64,000 bases of DNA from Rhyacichthys aspro (GCA_036850595.1 CM072160.1:2961981-3025980), one strand, 5' to 3'. Counted from the first letter of the stretch, positions 45,466-58,190 are shown. Translations and numbers: made by a program. Notes: generated by a model from the sequence alone, not told the origin.

Positions 45466-46440
45466 ACAAAACCAAGTCTAAACTGTAAACAAACCAAAAA
45501 ACCTAGACCAGAACAATGTCCAGACAAAACCAAATGAAAACTAAGCCACAGTCCAAACCAAGACTAAAAAAGACTTAACCAATGCTGAATAAAGACTCCA
45601 AGCTAATCCAGGACCTAAATCAGGGCTAATTCCAGGATTTAATCAATTAAATTAAAAAATTAAACAGAGACTAAACTAGGACTAAACCCAGATCTAAACC
45701 AGAAACAAATACCAAGTAAAACCCAAAGATCTAGAAAAGAACTAAGCCCAGATCAAGGCCAAATGAAGACTAGGCCCATCTAAACCTAAATCAGGGCTAA
45801 ATCCAGGGTTACTCCGGGTCTGAACCAAAACAAGACTAAACAAAGAGTAGACCAAAAACAAAATAAAGTCTGGACCAGGGATTATCTAGGACTAAGTTAA
45901 TACAAATCTTGAAACAAAACCTGGACTAAAACCAAAAAGAAGCCAGGATGGAACCTAGACTAAACCAGAAACAAAGACAAAACCATGACAAACCCCCCCA
46001 AAAATATAAAATCCAGACAAAATAAAGACAAAACTAGGACTAAACCAAGATAAGACCAAAACTAAACCAAGACTAGACAAAGGAGAAACCAGGAATTACT
46101 CAAAAACCCATAACCCAAGCATTGACCAGGACTAAGCACAAGTCTGAACCAGGACTTAACCAAGACTAATCCAGAACCAAAGGAAACCAAGGAAAACTCA
46201 AAAGTCCAGACCAGAACTGTGCCCAGATTCTAACCAGTCCAAATAAAGACTAAGCCCAGGTCTAAACCAAGACCTAACCAGGACTAAATCAGAACTAAAC
46301 CAACAGCAAATCAAGTCTAAATCGAGACTAAACTTGAACTGAACCCAGACAAACCTCAGGAGTCCAGATCAGAACTTTGCCCTCACTAAACCAAGACCAA
46401 ATGAAGACTAAGTCCAGGACTAAACCCGTTTTAAATCCAG
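45466..46440 (-). repeat. Degenerate CTGGTTTAGTC repeat field, reversed
   Basis: Nearly a kilobase of 'aaccaggactaaaccaag' variants, the reverse complement of the units at 14930-17245 and 41575-42215. This is the longest continuous field of the family in the window. Confidence 0.9.
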
Positions 46441-46985
46441 TGAGTGAAGGTCGCCCAAAGTCGCTCGAAGCTGATGTGGCAGCCTTTCCACCGACAGCGG
46501 CCCGTTCCCGTGACGACGCAGCACCGGGACAGTAATCCATCAGCGCTAAAACGTCGGACTGGACCGATCGATATCTGCGTACAGTATCTGTGAGCTGAGA
46601 AAGGAAGCTCTTAAATGAATGTGCGGCAGACAAGAGTATCACTGCCCCGAGCGAAAAGGAGCTCTCCTCGCTATTAATATGAGCAAAGCAGACATGTGCA
46701 GGAAGAATCGCTTTAATTTATACCGCCAGCTCGCAGCCATAATGGACCCGGCCTCAAACCAAGAGGGAAATCAAACCTGGATGGTGTTGACGCTGAAATA
46801 TGTGAGTAGTGGAAAATATATGAATATGTCAATAAAATAACATGGTTTCAGCAGCTTGTTTATTTCAATACAGCTTCGAGCACAGTTTAAGACCTGGACC
46901 TGAACTACAGATGAATGTGATTAGAATGGAGCAATTAAAATACCAAATCACTGACAAACATCATTTATAATCTACATATAGAATA
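46441..46985. other. GC-balanced island then AT-rich DNA
   Basis: 46441-46760 contains 'ccaccgacagcggcccg' and 'ttcccgtgacgacgcagcacc' and may be a conserved noncoding element. No exon is recognised. Confidence 0.3.
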
Positions 46986-46994
46986 ATGGTATGT

Positions 46995-47300
46995 CATCAC
47001 CTAACCATAAATAAAGACCAACACTTAAATTTAAACGAGGAATGGATGAACCAGTTTTTTTGTTGCCTCCCTTTTCTCTGTTGATGCTTTTCTTTTTTCA
47101 GCTGTTTCTCTGTTAAAAGACATATTCAGCTGAAAATACACTTTATCTGCAGCTATTAAACTTCCTGGAACGTCATGTGACAAGTGTCGACCAATGGGAG
47201 CTCTCCTTTTTGGAACATGTGATTGTCCAAGGTTTTCTGTTCCTGAATAGAGGTTCTCATCTATTACAATCACTTACAATAAACAGTAGATGGATCAGAA
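46995..47300 (-). repeat. Interspersed repeat, diverged subfamily
   Basis: 'ttcagctgtttctctgtt', 'gtgtcgaccaatgggagc' and 'gtgattgtccaaggtttt' correspond to the core of the main family, with the same two opposed CCAAT boxes but different flanks. Its nearest relative is 56998-57420. Confidence 0.8.
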
Positions 47301-47304
47301 AGAC

Positions 47305-47855
47305 TTTGCTTTTACAATTTACCATTTGGGATTTAAACTATTTTCCAACTAGAAGAATAAATATCAGGTACAGCCAGGTGTGTACATAACTTAATTCCAG
47401 GTCTGTACAGGGTCTTAACGCCATGGGTCAGGTAAATGTCACCTTCCATTCGGTGCTAATGATGTTTTACCCAAACATCAACAGTGCAGCCATTTGAAAC
47501 CTCAGAAATGATAGAGCAAATGGCTAATGGTGATTGGCCTCACCAATCATAATCAAGACAGCACTGATTAACACAGAGCACTCCAGCATAAACAAACCAC
47601 GGTGTTGGCAAAGACTCAAGCACTTTGCATTAAATAATAATTACAGTCACAAGGAATTACTCAGATATAATTCTCTATGGCTTTTTCACTTCCTCAAATA
47701 GACTCTGTAGGTTTTCCTTTGAACATGTTTAAAGTGTATTTCTGAGAAGTAGACTGGAACAATAAAAGACTTTGCAAACACCTAAATCTGATGGAAAGCC
47801 AACATTTTGGTAAAGGCCAGGACTAAACAAGCAAGGACTAATCCATGACTAAAAT
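47305..47855. other. Noncoding stretch, no gene seen
   Basis: AT-rich; 'ggactaaacaagcaaggactaatcc' near 47818 is a faint outlier of the reversed GGTTTAG family. Confidence 0.4.
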
Positions 47856-47859
47856 TGAA

Positions 47860-48415
47860 TTTAAAAAAGTGGATCTCCTAAAGTTTATTGTAACAGGAAT
47901 CATTTGTGAAAAAATTAGATCTTAAGACATGATCTAGTCTTTATAATGAAGGATTTTAATAGATGAGAATGATCAGTCCACAGCAGGATTTTGTCCAATC
48001 ACAGCTCACTTCAGGTAAAAAGGAGCGCTCCCATTGGTCGACACTGATGTCAACAACGAAGGAAGGAAATAAACCAAGGAAATGGGTTATTCTGTTGGAA
48101 ATATGTCTTATTTTACAGAGAAACAGCTCAAAAAAGATAAAAATACAGAAATGTTGGCAATGCTTTGACACAGTGTTTGACGAGACAGAGATAATTACAG
48201 GATCACTACAGTCTATAACAGTAAACTACAAAGATAAAAGTTTCAGGTCAGCTCTAAACTTTGATTTAATGTAACATATTAGTATTTTGTGGTGAAAAAT
48301 TGGTCTGGTTTGACCTTTTTTTAAATAATAGAAGCAGTAAAGATTACTACGCTGCTGGAGGAGAGTCTGAGACCGCGACAAAAAACAAAATCGGAACGTC
48401 AACTTTAAGGGATCT
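47860..48415 (+). repeat. Interspersed repeat family, longest plus-strand copy
   Basis: This copy best shows the full order: 'cctaaagtttattgtaacag', CCAAT box, 'gaaggaaataaaccaagg', 'tttacagagaaacagctc', an A-rich block, 'gttggcaatgctttgac', 'gagataattacagg', 'aaagataaaagtttcagg', 'cctttttttaaataatagaa', 'gagtctgagaccgcgac' and 'aacgtcaactttaagg'. It has no protein-coding potential beyond chance frames. The ends give loosely inverted 'TTAAAGT' words, which would suit a nonautonomous DNA transposon, but no target-site duplication can be confirmed. Confidence 0.9.
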
Positions 48416-48419
48416 GCAC

Positions 48420-49005
48420 TAAAAAAAAGAAGAAATCTTCCTGTTGTTACGTACTGTTGCCCTTTTAAACCTAAACTAAATTGAATAACCCACAGCAGAA
48501 TTCATTTGTAGATGTGAATCCCACACAGTTGCGCTTGACTTGTAAATAAACTCTCTTTTGTCGCTCCAGTGTTTTACTCACAGCCCACAGCTCTTCAAAT
48601 CCCGTCCGTCCTGCAGTCGCACACGCCGTCAGCGCCGATACGAGGCTCATAGATCACACAGAGACTCGCAGATATCCTTCCAAACACGCTGGGAATCCCA
48701 CATGAACGCTACAATGATCTGTGCACTGCCTCCGACTGAGACTACTGCTTCTGACAAGGCCCAGTGGGTAACTGCACACATCTGTACGACACTGTTAAGC
48801 CTTCTCAAAGTGTTCCAATGCACCGCTAATTAACGCCCAACTCAAAAACATATTCACTCACAGAAGATAATGGAAGATGCTGAGAAACTTGTAGCACATC
48901 AAGTGACAGTTGGACAATAGTCTGTAACGAGGTAGAGTTAAGAGTTGGTGTGTAATTAATTGCAAATGTTTGTCAGTTTAAGATGGTTTTATGTGTCCCT
49001 TAAAA
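48420..49005. other. Noncoding stretch with a GC-balanced island
   Basis: 48560-48840 (cagtcgcacacgccgtcagcg) is a possible conserved noncoding element; the rest is AT-rich. Confidence 0.3.
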
Positions 49006-49011
49006 ACATTT

Positions 49012-49508
49012 AGGTTTTAGGTGGATTTAAATAGGTTTTAATTGGATTTGAAAAAAGGTTTTAGATGGATTTTTGCTAGAAAAATAAATTAAATCTGATC
49101 AAATCCAACTAAAACCTGTTTAAATCCATCTAAATCAGGTTAAAATCTAAATAAAAACCTGTTTAAATCCATCTAAATCCGGGTGAAATCGAACTAAAAC
49201 CTGTTCAAAACAAATAAAACCTGTTAAAATCCAATTAAACCCTGTTAAAATCCAACTTCAACCTGTTAAAATTCATCTAAATCCAAATGAAATCTAACAA
49301 AAACCTGTTCAAATCTAACTAAAACCTTTTCAAATCCAATAAAACCTGTTAAAATCCATCTAAAACCTGTAAAAATTTAACTAAAACCTGTTCAAATCCA
49401 GCTAAACCTGTTAAAATCCATCTAAAACCTGTAAAAATCCAACTAAAACCTGTTCAAATCCATCTAAAAACCTGTTCAAATACAATGAAAACCAGTTCAA
49501 ATCCATCC
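49012..49508 (-). repeat. 21-bp minisatellite array, locus 3, with strand switch
   Basis: 49012-49072 has about three units in the plus sense (aggttttaggtggatttaaat). After a short AT-rich joint, 49091-49508 has about twenty units in the reverse sense (aaatccaactaaaacctgtt). Same unit family as 8227-8427 and 26113-27014. Confidence 0.92.
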
Positions 49509-49509
49509 A

Positions 49510-51465
49510 TTATCAATTATGCTTTTCACAGCCATTTTATTACTATTTGATTTTATAATTTGTGCATTATTCGTTACAAAAGTCCAACCTATTTTAAAGA
49601 TATTGTATTAAACTCATGGGAATTGGGTTAGAGATGATTTAAGAGATCAGTTTATCACATGAAAACATCTTCCACATGCATTCCTCGTGTTGTGTTAAGT
49701 GTTGCTGTGGGAAGCTGTGTATAGTCATCAACAACACAACACAATACAATACAATACAATAGTGCGGTGGGCTGCATTGTTCTTGCTGCATAAGCGATAG
49801 TGACCCAGGTGAGACAGATCAGTGGCTCGGCTCTAATGGTGTTTTAATGGGAAACTAATGGGAGGCTGTGCAGACAGAGCTCAGTGGGTTTAGCGCGAGG
49901 TCAATGAGGCATAAGAAACAGGCTAATTGCTGCTTCATAATGACTCTGTATAAAAACAGTTATTGTTCTGTCGGACTCAGAAGGGATTCAGCTGCAGGTG
50001 GGTCTGCCATCACTGAACTGGAGATGGGGTTTTACATGGAAAATCTGCAAAAAAACAGCACGGTGAAAAGAAATATGTTTTAATGCCACTATTTTTCAAA
50101 GTAAACACCATTTACATTGTCAACAACACAGTTCACAGGGTTTAAGCTCTTCCAGAAGTACATCATCACATCAACTGCCTCATACTTTACGTAGTCTTTA
50201 TTTATTGAACTGAAATGTTATTTGATGTTTGTTGTATTCGCTGCTCTGTTTGTTGATGTTATGTGTGTTTTTGTCGTTATTAGCTTCGAGCTAAATCCAG
50301 CATATTAACATTTACCAAGTGGTCATTAATGTGGACTGTCCTCATCAAATAAACAACTAAAATAAAAATAAAATAAGCTTAATTAAGCAATGGACCACAT
50401 TTCCATTTGGAGCTTCCTTGTTATTCAATAAAGAAATGGTGATAAATGAACATAATAGTCGATGTTTTCTGTGGAGCAGTCAGTAAATTATGAAATGTTG
50501 TTCTAAATCCTGGATGCGTCCACTGCTCAGTCCTTCTCTCTGAGAGCAGCGTGGATCCAGTAAATATTAGCTCAGAGCCAAAAGTGACCCATTACCAAAG
50601 ACCTGGCTTTGGAAATTAAACTGACTTTACATCTGGGAAAAAACAGAGAGCACTGACTCACAGCAAGACTAACAACACAAATATTAACAAAACTCTTGGG
50701 CTAAAGTGTATTGAAATGGATCCAAATGAGAAGATTATATTTTGCATTGACACATAACACATTACTGTTGAAGCGTTTCTTCCTTTTTCCACATGACAGA
50801 TGCAACAGTGTGCAGTGGTCATGTTAACCAGTCTCTCGAGTGCTGCTCTGAGCCTCTGTCCACTTCCTGCGCCCTCTTCCTCACAGCACGACCTTCGCAC
50901 CTTTCGCAGGTGTCTCGACGGGGGCAAATCTCACAGGAAAGGCAATTTAGAACAGCATTAACCGCAGCCTGGCCCCTGACCCGGCTCTACAGCTTAAAGC
51001 TCCCGACAGAAGAGCGGCGTTCGCTGCTGCCGGTCAGTTCGGTGGAGAAAGCACACACCAACACCAACCGCGGGGACTCCTTCACCTCCCGACCCCGGAC
51101 GGGAGAGGGATTATCACAGAGTGTGCTGTGAATGCCAGAAATATGTGTTGACCTTGCAGCAAAAATGCATTGTGCTCCGGTACTTTGAAAACAAGCAAAG
51201 ACCATTCTGCTTGATCGGGCTTTTCATGATGTTCCAATGAAATATGAATAAAAAGAAAGTTTTACAACAAAATGTGGGATTACTTAACTCTCTTAAGCAA
51301 ATAAACAGCATAAGTGTTTATATTATAGCAGAAGAACTAGTCTCTGGTTCTTTCTAAACTCCAAACAGAGAAATCCATAGAGAGCGATATCAGTTTTTAG
51401 GCTCATGTCAGTATTGATGGCTATGTTTAGTTCCATGATGATGTTTTAAAGCCCACTCTTGACTC
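49510..51465. other. Noncoding stretch, no gene seen
   Basis: Contains an (ACAAT)n-like run (about 49733-49761). A GC-rich block at 50800-51110 (aaccgcagcctggcccctgacc; accaaccgcggggactcc) is open on both strands and could be a conserved element. No exon is recognised. Confidence 0.35.
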
Positions 51466-51470
51466 TACAT

Positions 51471-51775
51471 TAAAGTGGCACTACTCAATTTTCTTTTTGT
51501 CCCTGTCTCAGACTCCTCTCTCAACAACAACAACACAGACCTCTCCTGCTTCTCTTTTATTCATTCAATCAAAACCAAACCATTGAATCTAATACATTTC
51601 ACCAAACTGAAGTTTAGAGCTGACAGTAAGACGTATTCAGGGCTGAATATACACTTTCTCTGTTTTATCGGTGGCCATTACTTCCTTATTGACATCAGGG
51701 TCGACCAATGGAAGTGTCCCAAACTCGACACCTTGCAACATGCTGTGATTGGCCAAAACTTATGTTTTTAATTGA
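51471..51775 (-). repeat. Interspersed repeat, diverged copy
   Basis: 'taaagtggcactactcaatt', 'gtccctgtctcagactcc', 'agacgtattcagggctg', 'gtcgaccaatgg' and 'gctgtgattggccaaa' place it in the same family, but it is more divergent and lacks the A-rich block. Confidence 0.75.
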
Positions 51776-51779
51776 ATAT

Positions 51780-53020
51780 CAAATGATTGAGGTTTTCGTG
51801 TAATTGCAAGAAAAAACAAACATGCAATTTGTGATTCTAGTTGTTATTAGTTGGTCTGGGTTGGACTGAGTTGGTCTGGGTTGGACTGAAACTGAGGCAA
51901 GACCGAGACAAGACTTTTCTTAAGTACCACATCAACAGAGCTTTGTAAATTAAAGCAATGCATTTGTCTGTAAAACGTAGGTAAATCCTTAAAAGTAATA
52001 GGTCTGTACTGAACAAAATATTTCTCATGACAAATGTATGTAAAAATGCCCTTTAAGTTTATTTTTTAACAACAGCAGTGTGAAACCAAAAAGATTCAGA
52101 TCAAATGTAGACAATGGAAATGTCTGGGTCTGGACCTCGCCTTTGATTTTTAGCTTTAAAACTGTCCTTTATAAATGACTCGCAGTAATTCCCGTCATAT
52201 CATTTGTGTCACCTCCACAGTCTCTTTTGTGAGCGTACTCGGAGTTTAAAAGCTCTTTTTGCCTAAATCTGTTTCCTGCTGTGACAAAACGACACTAATG
52301 AAGCAGTTATTGAAGCATAACAGTTAAATTATGGCCTGACATCTGAACAATAAGCTCCGAGTCAGTGTGGAGCCGGAAGCGAGCTGCACATCACAAAACC
52401 AACAAGTTCATCAGTATCATATTGAGCTGTCGTTCCAGATATTATTACCAAAATAGTGATGATAATTGAACTGATTTTACACAGTTTAAGCTACGCCTCG
52501 AGTTTCTATATTTTCTCTACAGTCAAAAGCCTTTGTCTCTCCGAATAATAAATTGCATTTTCTAGAACGAGCCTTGTATCGCTCTCCACCTGCTCCTCTC
52601 CCAAATGTCCTTTCTTAAGCGTGATGCACTTATCCATTCCAGGCATGTACGCTCTGTACATACTCAACACAAACCTTGTTCTATTAAAAATAAGGCAGAG
52701 CGCGGTGTAACCTTGCACACAGCGTGCAGCCTCCACGGACCGGCGCTTTCTCCTCCCAGTGCTGTCTACATCTGCTTTGAAACTAACAGAATCAGGTCTG
52801 CCGTGTTAAATATTTCATCATACCTTTCCATGTAACTGTTTTCCTGCTACAGCAACCATGAAACTAAAGAATAGAGAGCTGGAGCGAGGAGACACCTGGC
52901 TGACATGCATTTAAATCTGCTTCAGGCCGTGGGAGTTTGTTAGCTTTGTGCCGTATAAAGAAAGACAATACTAAGTCAATGTTTATAGCTACGGCCTTGG
53001 TCATTCCTGCTGTGATATAA
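51780..53020. other. Noncoding stretch, no gene seen
   Basis: A short duplicated 'ggtctgggttggactga' pair lies at 51852-51889. Otherwise AT-rich DNA with a few GC-balanced patches (52200-52400, 52690-52800). Confidence 0.35.
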
Positions 53021-53029
53021 CCACTCATT

Positions 53030-53580
53030 TTGTTTTTCAGACTCCACTCTCCTCCAACAGCAGCGGAGTTACCTTTCCTGCTTATTTTATAAAAAAAAAA
53101 AGGATGAACTGGACTAACTTTTAACCACAAAATACCAATACATTAAATTGAAATTAAAGTTTATCGTTGTAGACTGTAATAATTCTGTAATTATCTCTGT
53201 CTCGTTAAACATTGCCACAAAGCATTGCCAACATTTATACGTATTTTTATATTTGAGCTGCTGAACTGTAAAATAAGACGTATTTCCAACAGAATAACTC
53301 ATTTCCTTGGTTTATTTCCTTGGTTTATTTCCTTGTTCCTTCGTTGTTGACATCAGTGTCGACCAATGGGAGCGCTCCTTTTTACCTGAAGTGAGCTGTG
53401 ATTGGACAAAATCCTGCTGTGGACTGATCATTCTCATCTATTAAAATCCTTCATTATAAAGACTAGATCACGTCTTAAGGTCTCATTTTTTCAGATGATT
53501 CTTGTTACAATAAACTTTAGGAGATTACACTGAAAAACTAAATGTAACAGTAAAAAAATCAGGTAATGGACTCAAATGGG
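53030..53580 (-). repeat. Interspersed repeat family, nearly full copy
   Basis: Runs from 'ttcagactccactctcctcc' to 'aaaaaatcaggtaatggactc' in plus-strand order. It has a private 13-base duplication (ccttggtttattt twice near 53303-53330) in the otherwise conserved core, with both CCAAT-type boxes intact. Confidence 0.9.
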
Positions 53581-53584
53581 GCAG

Positions 53585-55070
53585 CTACTTATCTATGCAA
53601 ATGACCGATGTGATTTTTAGTTTTGCTTTCACAATTACTTTCATCAATCAAGCTGGATTCTATCAGTATTTGCAAACTGTAGGTTGCCTTTCTGTCTCGT
53701 CACTGTTCGTGTTTCTGCCTCGTCTTTCGTTTACAGTGACTGTACTGTTTTGGTGGTCACTACACTGCCTTTTTTCTTTTTAACAGTGCAATAGAACAGC
53801 TTAATTAATCACACACTCATTAATGCACATTTAAGCTGCAAAACAAACTGATAAAATAAATATTCAATATATACAATATTCAGCACATTCAGTCGCTTTT
53901 AAAAAAATTAACATAAAACAGGGTTGTGTTACAGCAACATCACAGAGGAACAACTATTTCTAGCGATTAAAACAAAGTTTATGTTGTAAGGCTAACGGAC
54001 TAGCATCATTGACACAAGTACTAATTACTTCTATTTATAAGTCTATCTAAGTAGTCTACAAAATGCCAAACAGAAACCAAAACAGAAACAAACGGAGCTG
54101 GTGCAGATGTCTGGTTCATACACCATCAAACCGTGGGAGTTTGTTTGCTTTGCTTCGACTACATCCAAAAAAAAAAGGCAAATACGGCACAAAAGCCTAC
54201 CTCCATCACATACGTCTGACTCATATCCATCATTTTATTGAAATGAAGAGATGATTGGCCTTGCGCTGCATTCGAGCTTGAATAGAGAGAAAAGCGAGCG
54301 CGAGAAAAATGTCACAGCGGTTGACCGGGTCGATGTGGAAATGAATAGCAGACAGTGGCACTGATCCTTACTGTAATGTGTGTGTGTGATGGAGGGATGG
54401 CTACAGATTCAAGGGTTGAGCAGAATGACACTGAAAGCACCTTGTATCTGCACCACGGAGCAGAAGCCATTACGGACTATAGTGTTGTCAGCCGTTCGGC
54501 ATCGCCTCCTTTGAGAATGAGGCTTTCAATCAATGTATGAAAAGCCGTATCTCGGTGGAGGCAGAGTAACTCGTGACGGGGGCAGCGGCGGTCGGATGAG
54601 TAGGTGTTCAAAAGCACTGCGACTGTCTAGAAGGAATTGTTTTTATCCGTGCCGGGGGCCTCTGTGCTTTGTTTGTGGTAATGATGTTTTTTTCCCGGCG
54701 ACTGTCAGATGTGTATACGACGGCGCTCAGATGAGAGGTTAGCGTGATTGGGCTCTTATAGCTGAGGGTTGTTTTCATGCAACCAAGAGCTTTGTGGTAT
54801 TGTTCTGACTTTCATATAAAGATGACAGGGAAATTAAAGGAAGTGTGTGGACCTTCTTCTTCTTCTTCGGCAAACAACAAAAACGCAGCATCTGATCCAC
54901 AAATAGAAACAGAACTACAGTCCGCACTCACACCCTCAGTACTATTTATAAAGCTCATTGTGTATTTCAGGTCAGAAATAGTAGAATAATCAGTATTTGT
55001 CATTGAACAAAGCGGTAAGTGAGCACTGAGACTATCCAACCAGCAGCAGCTAACCAGTGTTCATTTTAAA
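53585..55070. other. Noncoding stretch, no gene seen
   Basis: 54250-54740 is GC-balanced (agcggttgaccgggtcgatg, tcgtgacgggggcagcggcgg) and may hold a conserved element. A (CTT)n run lies near 54856. Short frames match nothing known. Confidence 0.35.
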
Positions 55071-55074
55071 AGCA

Positions 55075-55530
55075 AATTTTAATTTAGTTTTAGTCAGAAT
55101 TTAATCCTTATTAGTCGACAATACGTACAATAGATTTAGACATTAAAATATAAATGGTAATATATTTTCTTCAGTAATAATGTCTGAATGAAAGTAAACT
55201 AGTCCTAACCTGTTCCGGCTGGTATTCAGGTTCCAAGTGTTAACGTTTCTATTTAAAGTGGTTCTCTTTTGGTCTCCTGTCGTCTTCCCGAGGCTCTAAC
55301 AAATGTTTGTGTCTGACATCACTTCAGCGACGCTCAAAAACCTGAGTCTGACTGGATCTCTTCTCAACTCCTCTCCTTTTGATGGATTTAGTCTCTGTTC
55401 ATTTTCGTTTTTATTCGAAAGTGTCGATACATTTAGTCAGAGTTTTCGTTCTCATTAAGTATTTTTTATTTAGTTTTTGTTTCGTTTTCGGACGCAAAAA
55501 TACACCGTTGACGAGACAGAATTAACACTG
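55075..55530. mobile_element. Decayed transposon-like segment
   Basis: 'aatttagttttagtcagaat', 'cttattagtcgacaatacg', 'tttcgttctcattaagta', 'tttcgttttcggacgc' and 'acgagacagaattaacactgg' are words typical of a widespread fish DNA-transposon family rich in TTTTAGTC and TTTTCGTC. The right part is shared with 8428-8510. No transposase remains. Confidence 0.4.
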
Positions 55531-55534
55531 GAGC

Positions 55535-56990
55535 TAACAAACATCCGCATGGCTAAAATAGTAAATCAAATAGTGGATAGCATTCACAGCAAAAAGGCAG
55601 ACCATAGTTGATCCCAAGTCTTTGAGCGTGATCGATTCACAAAATTACCGCCATTAAAAGCATGGAATAACCACTAGAAACCATTGGAACAATAAACAGT
55701 TTTGTGTCCACACAGAGGGAGGTAAAACATTGATTTGTCGCTAAAGAGTCATTACTGCTCATGGTCGACTAAGACTGGACTTGTGTCTTTGTCCGATCAA
55801 AGTAAGTCCACGGTGCTCGGTCTAATCCCGGATTTGTGTGGTCTTTTTATTTAACAGCATTCATCCGTTGTTCAAAAAGAAAGAAGAAGCTAAACCTTGA
55901 CTTGTTTGTAGTGTTACATCCTGATAAACCAGGCTAATTTACTCTCATTTATAAAAATCAATGACGACACTCAAGATTTCGATGAAAGCTTATGAACTCA
56001 ACAGAGTCAGATGAAGCGCATTCTTAACTCGATGTGACAACTGCGCTTTCTGAAGAAAATAAACGCTTGTAAATAACCAGGTCTGACAAGAACGTGGTTA
56101 GACATTTCCAAAACACTAAATAGTAAAGTCAGTTCGTAGAGACTTGATTACACATGTTTATCTGAATAATGAGTGGAAAGTATTCACAGTCCAGTTCCCT
56201 TTTTGGAGTTCAGGACTTTATTTGATGCATTTTTATCTTTCAGTTTTCGACTTGTTCACAGTTACAATTGTACAACCCTGTTCTTTTCAGTGTGGGCTGT
56301 ATTTCTTTTCTTATTGTGGTCTTTGTGGAACCAGGTGCCTCTCACTGGAAGCGACTGGAGCGATGTGAGCTGCACTTCCGACAGCTTTTCAAACCGAACA
56401 GTCCACCCCCTGCAGCCGGCACCATTTCCTCAGTTTGTAATTAGTCCTATTCAGAAAACAGTGTGAGTAATACACACCATTTTACACCGCACTGTGCATG
56501 AGTCAAAGCTGCTTCTAGAGCACAGGAAAAAACACCCAACATTTTAAACAGAAAGAGAATCAAGCCAAACTCAGAGACATGATAGACAACAAGAGGTCAT
56601 AGTTCACAGTGTACCACCAGTAGTTTATTCTGTGCTGTAGTAAACATTTGGCATGTGCTCCACACGACTCAACTCTCAGGAACGAGTGGCATCGGTAAAA
56701 CTCAACAAACCCTGCTTTTCATGTACGATAGGAGACCTGGCTTTGTGTGGTTTCAGTTTATTTTAGTCTGAAACTACAAGTGTTAAATGCCATTCTCTTG
56801 TCTCTACTCGGTCTGTCCTGGAGCCCATATTAACTCATCTTTACTGCTAGTATTCTCCACCAACTTTACAATTCATGTTTCCTTTTTGAACAGAATCCTG
56901 CACAAAGATTTAGGACTTTCACAAACTGAAACAGACTGTACCTGATATTTTTTATTCTAGTAGGAAAAATGATTGACTTCAAATAGTGTA
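55535..56990. other. Noncoding stretch, no gene seen
   Basis: Mixed AT-rich DNA; 56340-56450 is GC-balanced (cactggaagcgactggagcg). No exon or RNA gene is recognised. Confidence 0.35.
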
Positions 56991-56997
56991 TTGTAAA

Positions 56998-57420
56998 ATA
57001 AATAAAAAAAACTGTCTTTATGATCCATCTACTGTTTTTTCTAAGTGATTGTAATACATGAGAACCTCTATTCAGGAACAGAAAACCTTGGACAATCACA
57101 TGCTCCAAAAAGGTATGCTAGGCTGTATTTTCAGCTGAATATGTCTTTTAACAGAGAAACAGCTGAAAAAAGAAAAGCATCAACAGAGAAAAGGGAGACA
57201 ACGTAAAACACAGATAAATACTGTCAATTCAATCACGTAATGTTTAACGAGGAGGAGATAATTGTCGTTCTGACGCTGAAGTCAGAGCTAAGCTAACGCT
57301 AAACTCTAAACTTCAGTTTGGTCAAATGGATTAGTATTTTGTGGAGGAAAAATAGGTTTTACTTTTTTAATAAAAGAGAAGCAGGAGAGGTCCCTAGGCT
57401 GCTTTTGGGACCTGCAGTGC
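56998..57420 (+). repeat. Interspersed repeat, diverged subfamily, spanning the visible duplication start
   Basis: Related to 46995-47300 in opposite orientation: 'gagaacctctattcaggaac', 'ccttggacaatcacatg', 'ttttaacagagaaacagctg'. It continues into the part matching window bases 1-170. The element runs without a break across 57243, so the apparent duplication start is set by the window edge, not by a breakpoint. Confidence 0.8.
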
Positions 57421-58189
57421 ATGATCAAATAAGTCACCCTGGATGAAAAGGAGACAATTATTCATATGTAACAAAAGTAAATCATGAACAGGCAAACAGC
57501 TAAATTATCTGTAAAATTGAAAACACTGATAATTAACTAAATAAAATAATATAATTTGGCAGGCAGTTTTAAAATAATCGAACATAAACTCTATCCTTAT
57601 TAGAATGTACTGTCATCAATTATAACAAGGAATGTCCACCGAGGTAGTTTTAAATGTTTTGTTTTCGCGTTAACCTTATCCTTACAATGACCTATGACCT
57701 TACTATGGCACTGATCACAGAAAGGGTCGTCATTTTAAAGAATACAGTGCCTCAAAAAAGACTAAATAAACACTAAAGGTCTACTCTCTGACATTTGTCT
57801 TACTTTTGCAGCGTTGCGAGCGTTGGTCAGCGCGTGTTTAGCCGCCGGCGCCGCTCGGCAGACTTCCTGACGACTCTAAAGGTAAATAATGATGCAGCTG
57901 ATCTCTCCTGACAGGACTGGAGTTTCCGCGCCGAATTTGCATATTTTATGTTTATTACTGCGCGAGGGGAGCCGGGGGTCGCCTGTCAGCCGCGGTTTAC
58001 TCGCTCGGATCGTGACATGCACAGCCCTGCCTCACACTTTCACAAACACATTCATTTATGTTTCTCATGATTCTCTCGCTCTACAATAGTAATAAATACT
58101 TTTATGAACATTCAAATCATAAAGCTGGGATTCAAAGCACAATAATGGTTTGGTGTGACAGTTTGCAGATGCTTAATTTATTAATAAAG

Positions 58190-58190
<1 letters not shown>

